Positions 33,391 to 41,532 of a DNA stretch of 64,000 bases are shown here, piece by piece. Position 1 is the stretch's first letter. Each line of letters opens with the position of its first letter. The notes under the pieces were generated by a model. It was given only the letters and a program-made list of their open reading frames with translations. It was not told where the DNA came from and ran no database searches. The DNA comes from Symbiodinium natans (Eukaryota; Sar; Dinophyceae; Suessiales; Symbiodiniaceae). The DNA lies in the NCBI GenBank assembly GCA_905221605.1, contig CAJNDS010000066.1, forward strand, positions 132,501 to 196,500. Reading direction: 5' to 3'. The position numbers and the translations under genes were made by a program.

Positions 33391-33822
33391 TTCACAGAGA
33401 CTCTTAAGGGCCGGACATGTGAGAGCAAGCTCGCGGAAAGCGCATCAGACCTTGGACCATTTGCCTTCAAGATACACTCCTCGCAAACTGCTGACTGTGG
33501 GCCAGGCAAGCCTGAACTCCTAGAGAACTCAATCCGCTATAACTCTGAAGGTCCCAAACCCCACCTCCTCCAGGCACACACTTCAATCTGGAGGCTGGTC
33601 CACGTGCTCGAGAAGGGTCGCCACGTCGGCCGTGTTCAGAGCACGACAGACACTTACAGGCCTTCAAAGACCCTGATCTGGAGGCGCCGCCTCCCCGAGA
33701 GTGCCGCGCTACAATGCCGTGTGCCATGTAGCCCTCTACACGGGGAGGCAGGTCAGAGACGGTTCGAGGAAGAGGGGAAGGAAACCAAGGAAACTCCTTG
33801 TGAGTCCTTTGAGACCGGGTGA
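33391..33822 (+). CDS. Long exon or small gene, ~143 codons, unknown
   Basis: Open for 459 bases from 33364, without ATG near the start; a natural acceptor (TTGTGAG) lies at 33390. GC3 is about 66% and it is not repetitive. Contains LGPFAFKIHSSQTADCGPG, a basic region (LIWRRRLPESA) and a charged end (RRFEEEGKETKE), with a stop at 33820-33822. The minus-strand ORF here is its shadow. Confidence 0.45.
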   Translation, partial: FTETLKGRTCESKLAESASDLGPFAFKIHSSQTADCGPGKPELLENSIRYNSEGPKPHLLQAHTSIWRLVHVLEKGRHVGRVQSTTDTYRPSKTLIWRRRLPESAALQCRVPCSPLHGEAGQRRFEEEGKETKETPCESFETG

Positions 33823-34007
33823 AGCTGTCAAGGAAGGGGTTTATCGGATATGTATGGACTCAGCACCTTGGTTTTTGTGATTTGAAAGGGGGAGGGGTAT
33901 CGTGAGTATCGTGAAGTTTCGAGGGTTTCAACGTCTGAGAGATCGGAAATCATTCGGAAGTTGTCCTGTGTTCCAGTCGAAAGTTTAGAGGACAAGAAGG
34001 CTAGTCC

Positions 34008-34379
34008 TTGAAAGCTTGCGGCTGTTGTTTCTGTTTGCTGTCTCTTTTCCTTGATCAAAGACAAATCCTGGGTATAAGGCCCCGCAACATCCGAGAAGGC
34101 TCCCCCCCTGTCTCCTCTGGTGAGTGCAGTTGCGTGAAGTTGGTTGCCTTTTACGTTAAAATGTTTTTAGGCTGGTCCTCGCCTTTCCCCCTACACATCG
34201 GCGCCTGCCGCATTGCGACCCAGCCTTGGTGGTTTTTGTCTCTTGTTAGCTCTGAAGAATCTGAACTCTCTGAAGCCCATAGCCCATTCGTCGTTTTGCG
34301 CCACTACAGTCTACAACTCAATGGAGTAGCCGGGCTTGCAGAAGGCTTGTACATGTTTTCGAACTTTCCCGACATCTAG
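34008..34379 (+). CDS. 123-codon ORF, possible terminal exon
   Basis: No ATG start. Cys-rich beginning (ACGCCFCLL), then VKLVAFYVKMFLGWSSPF, ending RHYSLQLNGVAGLAEGLYMF. GC3 is only about 53%. The second half is the more protein-like. Confidence 0.3.
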   Translation: MKACGCCFCLLSLFLDQRQILGIRPRNIREGSPPVSSGECSCVKLVAFYVKMFLGWSSPFPLHIGACRIATQPWWFLSLVSSEESELSEAHSPFVVLRHYSLQLNGVAGLAEGLYMFSNFPDI

Positions 34380-34490
34380 GCCACAGATGCGGTTATTTCC
34401 TGGCAAGTCTTAGCGCCAGGCCGCCGGTGCTGTGCAAGTCCTCTCGGTGCGGGTCGCCAGAGGCTGTGTGGGAATAACACGAAGCTTGAG

Positions 34491-34620
34491 GGCTCACATA
34501 CCACCACCCGGAAATGCGATGCGCGTAGCAACAAGCAATGGGCCATCGCGCTGCAGCACATTGCTCAGCGGCTCTTTGGTGGTGGTGTCCTTCCAGCCGC
34601 GACTCTTTTTCTGGCGACAA
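34491..34620 (+). CDS. Exon resembling a pentatricopeptide (PPR) helical repeat
   Basis: Bounded by GCTTGAG before and a GTAGGG donor after, phase 1 at its end. It encodes GSHTTTRKCDARSNKQWAIA, then LQHIAQRLFGGGVLPAAT. The run S-x-K-Q-W-x-x-A-L-x-x-x followed by a small-residue turn and V-L-P resembles the helix-turn-helix units of dinoflagellate PPR proteins, which are organelle RNA-binding factors. Only about one unit is visible, so the family is tentative. Exon status is well supported by splice context. Confidence 0.45.
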
Positions 34621-34904
34621 GTAGGGAAATGCAACGGAAGAGGCGAAGCACAAAGAGCTTTTTGGTTCCGGGGTTCCTCACATTGCCTCGCGAAACCCAA
34701 TCCTTTGGGTGGGCACAAATGAGCCAGCGAAGGTGTTCTCCCTGGGGGCAGTTCGCACCTCAGGGGGGCGGCTGTGACTCACAGACCAGCGGCGCTCTTG
34801 TCTTGGGGCTGGTTGAAGCTCTGAGAAGCATTGAGAAGCTTCGAGAAGCCTACAAAGAATTCCCAAAGCTCCCAAAGCTCAAGAGACTTCCCTAAAACTC
34901 TCAA

Positions 34905-34955
34905 AGCTTGCCAAAGCTCCCAAAGCTCCCAAAGCTCCCAAAGCTCCCAAACCCT
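34905..34955. repeat. 10-nt repeat (AAAGCTCCCA)n
   Basis: Five to six copies, preceded by related GAGAAGC and CTCCCAAAGCTC motifs from about 34820. Confidence 0.85.
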
Positions 34956-35007
34956 CCTAAGCGCAGAGGCTGACAACTGGGTTTAGGGTTGTTTAGGCGC
35001 TGTGCAG

Positions 35008-35100
35008 GATGCGTCCCTGGAGCCGATTGAGGGCGCCCTGCGCCAGCAGCTTACTGCAGAGAGGGGAAGGATTGTTCCCTACTCGGCCTCGGCATCAAGG
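35008..35100 (+). CDS. Exon candidate
   Basis: Follows TGTGCAG and encodes DASLEPIEGALRQQLTAERG, then RIVPYSASAS, with 22 of 31 third positions G/C. It ends near a possible GC donor (AAG before GGCAG). Confidence 0.45.
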
Positions 35101-35490
35101 GCAGTTGCAAGACCAGGAGAGGAGAGGGATTAGGAGTGGGGGCCGTTGCCGACAGTGGTGTGCCTTTGCCTGGACACCTGCACATGGCTTAGGTTGGTGA
35201 GCTCATGCAAGGAATCATCCGAGCATGACGGTTTGGGAGTGTAATAGTGTCTCTTTCGGTCCTGCATTATCGCTTTGGATGTAAAGTAAAGAATGAAGGC
35301 TCCATGTGCGTGGGCGAGCGAGCTCTGATTGCACTCCCGTCACAGGCGCGTGAGTGACATGAGTGCTCAGAAGCCCGGAGAACCCTCGGGCGAACTCTTT
35401 CTTTTTCACTGTTTTTGGTGATCTCTGTTGTGATTTAGAGTTGCTCGTGAAAGCCTCTGGGTTCGTTGACGGCTGGCTACTGGGGACGAG

Positions 35491-35631
35491 CCGATCGGCC
35501 GAAGCCCTGAGAAGGTCCGCCCAATCAAAATTCCAGTGCCCCAGCAGCCCGAGTGGAAGGCCAAAGTGCTCGACGTGGAGATCCTGGCAGCGGGGGCCCA
35601 ATCGGTGAAGGGTGGAGGCTTCACAGCGTGA
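35491..35631 (+). CDS. Exon candidate, 46 codons with stop
   Basis: Encodes PIGRSPEKVRPIKIPVPQQP, then EWKAKVLDVEILAAGAQ, and TGA at 35629-35631. GC3 is about 75%. The Pro/Lys-rich start suggests a linker. The frame is closed just upstream, as expected for an exon. Confidence 0.45.
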   Translation, partial: PIGRSPEKVRPIKIPVPQQPEWKAKVLDVEILAAGAQSVKGGGFTA

Positions 35632-35667
35632 CTGAAGCCCTGAAGTCCTCAAGGCCCTTGCGCCTTA

Positions 35668-35822
35668 AGCCGCCTCCTCAAACCCAAGCTGTGACAGCAG
35701 TTGAAGAGGGTCTGGGATCAGTCGCGGCTTCCACTGCGAACTTCGTCAAGGGCCATCCGTCAACAGTGAACAGGGACACATTGGTACATTCGCTTCTGTT
35801 GCGCATCGGCGTGGAATCGTAG
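35668..35822 (+). CDS. Exon candidate with stop
   Basis: Encodes TQAVTAVEEGLGSVAASTAN, then FVKGHPSTVNRDTLVHSLLL, stop at 35820-35822. It uses a different frame from the exon at 35491, so at most one of them is the last exon of the same gene. Confidence 0.35.
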
Positions 35823-36064
35823 CTTTCTTCAAAGCTGAGGCTTTGTGTCCTGAAGCTTCGGTGGACCCGCAGGTCAGAGGGAAGAGGGGGTGGGCGGTCC
35901 TTCCTTCGTGGCCCACAGATGCTGTCCACTGCAACCAAAGGGATGGCTCACGAGGCTCATGAGGCTCATGAGGCGCATGGGCTTGCAGGGTACCAACTTG
36001 CCACAAACAACTGGTAGCTAGGAACTCCTATCCCAGCAACGCGTGGCCCAGTCGCCCCCTACCC

Positions 36065-36247
36065 TTGGTCAAGTTCGAGACAGAACCCCGCCCCCTGGAA
36101 GCCACACTGAAAGTCCGTTGTACGGGTGCCTGCCGACAGGATTTCTCTAAAGTCTACTCACGTGCCTGGTGGACGTGGTTCGAGGAGCTTTGCTTCAAAG
36201 GATTAGGTTTTCAGAGGGTATTGCGAGACGACTGGGCTGTGGTTTGA
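36065..36247 (+). CDS. Probable terminal exon, 60 codons
   Basis: Encodes KFETEPRPLEATLKVRCTGA, then VYSRAWW and an aromatic/charged end (FQRVLRDDWAVV), stop at 36245-36247. GC3 is about 62%. No family is recognised. Confidence 0.4.
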   Translation: MVKFETEPRPLEATLKVRCTGACRQDFSKVYSRAWWTWFEELCFKGLGFQRVLRDDWAVV

Positions 36248-36482
36248 ATGGGGATCGGGGATCTGTGCATGGACCTGTCTCACGAAGTTCATCGTTTTGC
36301 ACTCTCGGGTCCGAATCCTACCCTTGGAGCTCTTGAGCAATCCTTGAGGCATCCTTGAACATCCACTGGAAGCCAACTGCTGCCTTTCTCGCTACAGAGG
36401 CTAAGGCTAGGCGGAGGCGAAAAAGGCTTCCCTTCCTCCGCTCTCTAGAGCTGATGAGGTTCCACTCAAGACATCCCAGTTG

Positions 36483-36689
36483 ATGGCCAGGAGCCCCGCC
36501 TGTGGCAGCCACTTCCCTTCCGTGGCGTCCCTGCGCCTTCGCTTTGCAGCCGCTGCGGGTGTCCCCCCGGTGCGCTCCGCCCGGGGCCTTCGGGGTTTTA
36601 AGGAGGTCTTCACAAAGAGCCAGGGTGCAGGTGCAGAACGTGGTGCAAAGCCGAAAAGTTTCGGAAAGTTTCGGGTCGATTTAGTGTAA
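36483..36689 (+). CDS. 68-codon ORF, possible targeting-peptide first exon
   Basis: ATG at 36483. Encodes MARSPACGSHFPSVASLRLR followed by an Ala/Val/Arg-rich stretch with few acidic residues, which resembles an organelle transit peptide, then a basic tail (KPKSFGKF). GC3 is high. It may be the first exon of the gene that contains the MYND exon 128 bases downstream. Confidence 0.35.
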   Translation: MARSPACGSHFPSVASLRLRFAAAAGVPPVRSARGLRGFKEVFTKSQGAGAERGAKPKSFGKFRVDLV

Positions 36690-36816
36690 GGGAACATGTC
36701 GTTGGACTGTTAGATGGCATTGATGCTGTGAAGCATCTGCCAACATGAACAATGCTACGTCAAGCAACAACAAGTATGCCAATTTTGCCCCATTCGAAGT
36801 TCAGTTTTTTTAGCAG

Positions 36817-36883
36817 GTTTCCGAAGTCAGCCAAGGCTGCGCCGCTTGCCAGCAAGTGGCCTACTGTTCGAAGGCCTGCCAAC
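36817..36883 (+). CDS. Exon encoding half of a MYND zinc finger
   Basis: Acceptor TTTTTTTTAGCAG precedes it and a GTCGCC donor follows it, with phase 1 at the end. The frame reads GCAACQQVAYCSKACQ. The spacing C-x2-C-x5-C-S-x2-C-Q, with Tyr before the third Cys, is that of the second half of MYND fingers, a protein-interaction domain. Cys codons are at 36838, 36847, 36865 and 36877. The next exon should supply the usual W-x2-H-x3-C; it was not found. The frame is too short to appear as a long ORF. Confidence 0.55.
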
Positions 36884-37036
36884 GTCGCCCTCCCAGAGCT
36901 TTTGGGGCTTTGGCTTTGGGGTCTGGAGCCTCAACCCTGTAAAAAGACCCAAGGCAGCCCAACAAGCCTTGCAGAGCTCAATTAAATAGAAGTTGGAAAC
37001 CCCAGAAAGCCCTGCGCCAGCTTGAACGGAAGAGAA

Positions 37037-37089
37037 AGAAGAGAGAGAGACAGAGAGAGACAGAGAGAGACAAAAGAGAGAGAGAGACA

Positions 37090-37124
<35 letters not shown>

Positions 37125-37163
37125 CAGAGAGAGAGAGGGAGAAAGAAAGAGAGAGAGAGAGAT
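37037..37163. repeat. (GA)n/(GACA)n purine-rich repeat
   Basis: Runs of AGAGAGAGAC and AGAAAGAGAG on the + strand. This is the opposite strand asymmetry to the pyrimidine tracts associated with + strand genes. Confidence 0.9.
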
Positions 37164-37380
37164 CCTTGAAGACGGACTGTTCGTAGCTAGGGATGGTACC
37201 CTACAACCAACTTGAGACAGAGGCTGCACGTTTTTCCAAGTCCAGTCATGTAAGGCGGAACAGACAAACACCAGTGCGTTCTGATTAACCTTCGTCATAC
37301 AGCGGGGAAGCCTCTCTCTTAGCTTTTGATTATACTTTCTGTCGCTCGACATTTTCAAGCCCTGTCACCCGACGAGGCAA

Positions 37381-37540
37381 TGACAGAGACAGAGACAGGG
37401 ACAGAGGCAGAGGCAGAGACAGAGACAGAGACAGAGACAGAGACAGAGACAGAGACAGAGACAGAGACAGAGACAGAGACAGAGACAGAGACAGAGACAG
37501 AGACAGAGACAGAGACAGAGACAGAGACAGAGACAGAGAG
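37381..37540. repeat. 6-nt satellite (AGAGAC)n
   Basis: About 25 copies of AGAGAC, nearly perfect, with AGAGGC variants at the left end. It opens Thr-Glu or Ser-Val/Cys-Leu frames on the two strands. Confidence 0.95.
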
Positions 37541-37699
37541 CGACAAACGCAAACGAACACAACACCAAGACCGTAACACCGACGGAACACTACACCAAGA
37601 CCGCGACACCGACGTAAAGTGATCTGTTTATGCTGGCCGTTTGAACCACGTCACCCGACGGACTGAGCAGTGGGCCAACGCGGGCCTTTTCGCTGGGTA

Positions 37700-38350
37700 G
37701 TAGAAGAAGAAGACAGACAGAGAATGAGAGAGAGAGAGAAGGAATGAGAGAGAATTAGAAAGAATGAGCAAGAATGCGAAAGAAGCAGAGACGCCTGACC
37801 CCTCGAAAGAAAGAAAGATAGAAAGAAAGAAACAAATAACAAGAAGGAAAGACGGAGAGAAATACTGTAGTGGAGACGAATCGTCAATGTTAAAAACAGC
37901 AACATGGTAAACTAGTAACACAGCAAGTATTGCAAAATTAGAATCGTGAAAGGGCAAAGAATTAACAAACGTAAAATTGTGACATGTTAGTATATAGATA
38001 TAGTGAATTACAGTGAAATATCTACGGGCTTGCGCCCACAGCCGGTGTGCAAGCGGAGGGCATCTGAGAGGGAAGGGGGGGAACAGAAGCACGAACAAAA
38101 ACAAGAATGCGGAGAATAAGAAAGAATGAGAAGAATAAGAAGAATAAGAAGAATAAGAAGAATAAGAAGAAGAAGAAGAAGACGAAAAAGGAAGAAGGAT
38201 AACAAGAAGAACAAGAAGAAGAGGAATAATCATAATAATAACTTTAACAATAGTAATGACAATAATAGTAGCAAAAGAAGAACAAGTAACAAGAATAATA
38301 ATGATAACAACAAGAAGAACTTGAAGAACAACAAGAATAACAAGAAGTAA
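37700..38350. repeat. Purine/A-rich low-complexity tract
   Basis: Degenerate GAAAGA and AGAATAAGA units (clean near 38125-38170), then AAC/AAT-rich sequence. The 261-codon minus-strand ORF over it encodes Leu/Val/Ser runs and is a by-product. Confidence 0.8.
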
Positions 38351-38370
38351 AACCTCAAAACCCGAAGGCC

Positions 38371-38727
38371 CTAGGCCTCCCAACGCTGGATCCCCAAATC
38401 TTTCAAGCAACAAACCACCAGTCCAAGCGTCCGCATGTGGCCCAGGCGAGGACTGGTCAGGTGCTCAGTGGGGTTCGGGCAATCGCTCAAGTTTAGGACG
38501 ATCTTGGGTTTGTCTTTCTCACCTCTTGCGTTTGGGATGCTAAGCCTGCCAAGTCGGGCCTCTCCGGAAAGGCTTCGGTTCGATTTCGATGTTCCTTGAG
38601 CGCCATTCTTGGCTTGAAGGAGCGATGTAGTACCGTCGTTTGCTGCACCTAGAAATCGCTTTGAAATTGACGTAAACACACTTTCCTGGTCCTGGAAGCC
38701 CCTTTGGAGGAGGCTCTTAACCCTCAA
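38371..38727 (-). CDS. 118-codon minus-strand ORF, possible exon
   Basis: Not repetitive. Contains ESVFTSISKRFLGAANDG, a Ser/Arg/Gly-rich middle and KPKIVLNLSDCPNPTEH. No ATG near the start; GC3 is about 55%. It lies next to purine-rich tracts that are pyrimidine-rich on its own strand, the same relation seen for the + strand genes. Confidence 0.3.
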   Translation of the reverse strand: MRVKSLLQRGFQDQESVFTSISKRFLGAANDGTTSLLQAKNGAQGTSKSNRSLSGEARLGRLSIPNARGEKDKPKIVLNLSDCPNPTEHLTSPRLGHMRTLGLVVCCLKDLGIQRWEA

Positions 38728-39310
38728 TTCTTGTAGGCTTTAGACCATATCAACCCTGAACCCTAAACTGCCCTAAACGATATAAGACCTTGTTCAGCCT
38801 TCAAGGCCTTCTAAGCCACTTGCCGGCCCTATACACCCTAGACCCACATCCCACTGAAGGAACAATTTCCTTGAGCCTTGGACAACACATGAAGCATTGA
38901 GCCCAGGCACTACCACAGAACCTCTTGCTCAGCAGCATTGCGTGCGCGAGCGGAGAAATGAAACCACAATGCGCGCTGTGTTCTGAAGGGTTTGGAGTTG
39001 GTTTTCAGGCTCTCCTGTTCTTTTTCATGCCGTAGGCAGGGGTGTGCGATTGCAGTTCCGTTTCTTTAAGTGGCACTGCCACTCTCTGCACTGAGAGTCA
39101 GCACAATTGAAACATAACAGACAGAAGTGTTGTGGCGACAAGATGACCAGTAAGCTCCGCAGAGTAGAGGTGATTGGCTGTGAGCTCTGCTTTAAGCTTT
39201 TGTTGTCGCTCTTTGAAGACCTGGGTCTGGGCTTTCTGGAGGGTGTGGAGGAGGGGTCACGCCATCGTGGCATAGTGCAGACATGACTGTGTCAAAGCAG
39301 ATGCTTAGGC

Positions 39311-39514
39311 TTGCAAGCCCTACATGGACCCTCTGCAACTCCCACTTTGATAGGCATGCCCGCAGGTTTTAGTGGCTCCGAACCCAAGGGGCCAAGCGCG
39401 CACCCCTTCGTTTTCAGTCGCGCGGAGAGTCGGGTCCCAATGGTTTTTGCCACCAACGTTGCACCATGGTCGGCACACGAGTGGCCGGAGGTCCCGAAAC
39501 GCACTTGGCCCTGA
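39311..39514 (+). CDS. 67-codon ORF, possible exon
   Basis: Encodes MPAGFSGSEPKGPSAHPFVF, then ESRVPMVFATNVAPWSAHEW, with a stop at 39512-39514. GC3 is about 65%. The minus strand is also open here. Weak support. Confidence 0.25.
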   Translation: MQALHGPSATPTLIGMPAGFSGSEPKGPSAHPFVFSRAESRVPMVFATNVAPWSAHEWPEVPKRTWP

Positions 39515-39721
39515 ACACCCTCCTATAGCCTAAGCAGAATGCAGCGCTTCACCCGAAGAAGCCCAAAGGATCTTAAAGGGCCCTCGGCCTACAGTCGCGA
39601 GAGCCCTCCACTAAAGGGTGCGCTCGTGCAGGTGTTTGCCACCGGTCCGAGGATAGGACCAAAGGACTGCGCTGAAGGGATGTGAAATGTCTCACAGACG
39701 GTGTTGCAGTGGATACCTTAG

Positions 39722-39895
39722 TCTTCTCCAGATGGGCTAGCGGTATTGAGCTGCGACGTCAAGTTTCTTCTGGTGGAGGTGCAGAGGAAGCTTTGTGATA
39801 CTTTGAGTTTACTTTCGGAGTCTGATGCGTCTGATGCGTCTGATGTTGCAACTGATGCTCTTATGCTGCTACTTAAATGTCACTGCGTGATGTAG
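39722..39895 (+). CDS. Exon candidate, 57 codons with stop
   Basis: Follows TACCTTAG. Encodes SPDGLAVLSCDVKFLLVEVQ, a (SDA)n-like stretch from a short GATGCGTCT repeat, and ALMLLLKCHCVM, ending in TAG. GC3 is low, so support rests on residue content and the acceptor. Confidence 0.3.
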   Translation, partial: SSPDGLAVLSCDVKFLLVEVQRKLCDTLSLLSESDASDASDVATDALMLLLKCHCVM

Positions 39896-39975
39896 AGGAT
39901 CAGTGATAAGCCCCACAGCCGAACTGCCACGAGCGAAGCTTCCAAGACAAGCCGTCTTAAAACAGACCAAGTCAG

Positions 39976-41494
39976 GCCTTCATCGCATTCCGCTTTCTCT
40001 CTGCCGTCATCTTTCTGGGCCACGGCATAGCACATCTCGTCTGGCGCCTCGAGGAGGAGACGCGGGGCATTGGACCAGGTGTATCATGAAACCCCAATCC
40101 AGCGTGCTTAAGGCAAAAGTGCGCCATCATTTGGCACATGCTGCCAAGTGCTGTTAGAGCTGGCAGGGTGATGGATGGTTCTACTTAATCTTCCTCACCC
40201 ACTGGGCGCTGTGGCTTGAGGCTGACTTGAAAAGTGGGAGCCTTCCGTGGGGGGCTTCGGTTCATGACGTCCACTGCGCTTGCACTTCCTTATCAGTATC
40301 CGTTACATACCCGAGTCCCACACTCAAGGGTCTGACTAAACTGATCCGCCCCAAACAAGCATCCCGGAAAGCATCCTTTATGCGAGAGTGGGGTGGCTGG
40401 CCAAGCATGCTAGTTTCATGCCCCGCAGTAGAGAGAAGTGGAGACACGTCCAGGACAGACAGACAGGCAGGCAGGCACGCACGCAAGCCTGCCCACGCGA
40501 CCGAAGCACCTGCGCATTTTTTTGTTTCTCTCTCTCTCTCTCTTTCCTCTCTCTCTTTTTCCTCTCTCTCTTTTTCCTCTCTCTCTTTTTCCTCTCTCTC
40601 TTTTTCCTCTCTCTCTTTTTCCTCTCTCTTTTTCCTCTCTCTCTTTTTTTCCTATTTCTCTTTTTTTCCTCTCTCTCTCTTTCCTCTCTCTCTCTTTCCT
40701 CTCTCTCCCCTCTCTCTCCCCTCTCTCTCCTCTCTCTCTCCTCTCTCTCTCCTCTCTCCTCCCTCTCTCCTCCCTCTCTCCTCCCTCTCTCCTCCCTCTC
40801 TCCTCCCTCTCTCCTCCCTCTCTCCTCCCTCTCTCCTCCCTCTCTCCTCCCTCTCTCCTCCCTCTCTCCTCCCTCTCTCCTCCCTCTCTCCTCCCTCTCT
40901 CCTCCCTCTCTCCTCCCTCTCTCCTCCCTCTCTCCTCCCTCTCTCCTCCCTCTCTCCTCCCTCTCTCCTCCCTCTCTCCTCCCTCTCTCCTCCCTCTCTC
41001 CTCCCTCTCTCCTCCCTCTCTCCTCCCTCTCTCCTCCCTCTCTCCTCCCTCTCTCCTCCCTCTCTCCTCCCTCTCTCCTCCCTCTCTCCTCCCTCTCTCC
41101 TCCCTCTCTCCTCCCTCTCTCCTCCCTCTCTCCTCCCTCTCTCCTCCCTCTCTCCTCCCTCTCTCCTCCCTCTCTCCTCCCTCTCTCCTCCCTCTCTCCT
41201 CCCTCTCTCCTCCCTCTCTCCTCCCTCTCTCCTCCCTCTCTCCTCCCTCTCTCCTCCCTCTCTCCTCCCTCTCTCCTCCCTCTCTCCTCCCTCTCTCCTC
41301 CCTCTCTCCTCCCTCTCTCCTCCCTCTCTCCTCCCTCTCTCCTCCCTCTCTCCTCCCTCTCTCCTCCCTCTCTCTCCCTCTCTCCTCCCTCTCCTCCCTC
41401 TCTCCTCCCTCTCTCCTCCCTCTCTCCTCCCTCTCTCCTCCCTCTCTCCTCCCTCTCTCCTCCCTCTCTCCTCCCTCTCTCCTCCCTCTCTCCT

Positions 41495-41532
<38 letters not shown>

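Noticed and set aside
37628-38413. 261-codon minus-strand ORF with Leu/Val/Ser-rich 'membrane' stretches
   Set aside because: Translation of A/purine-rich low-complexity DNA; no motif or codon bias.
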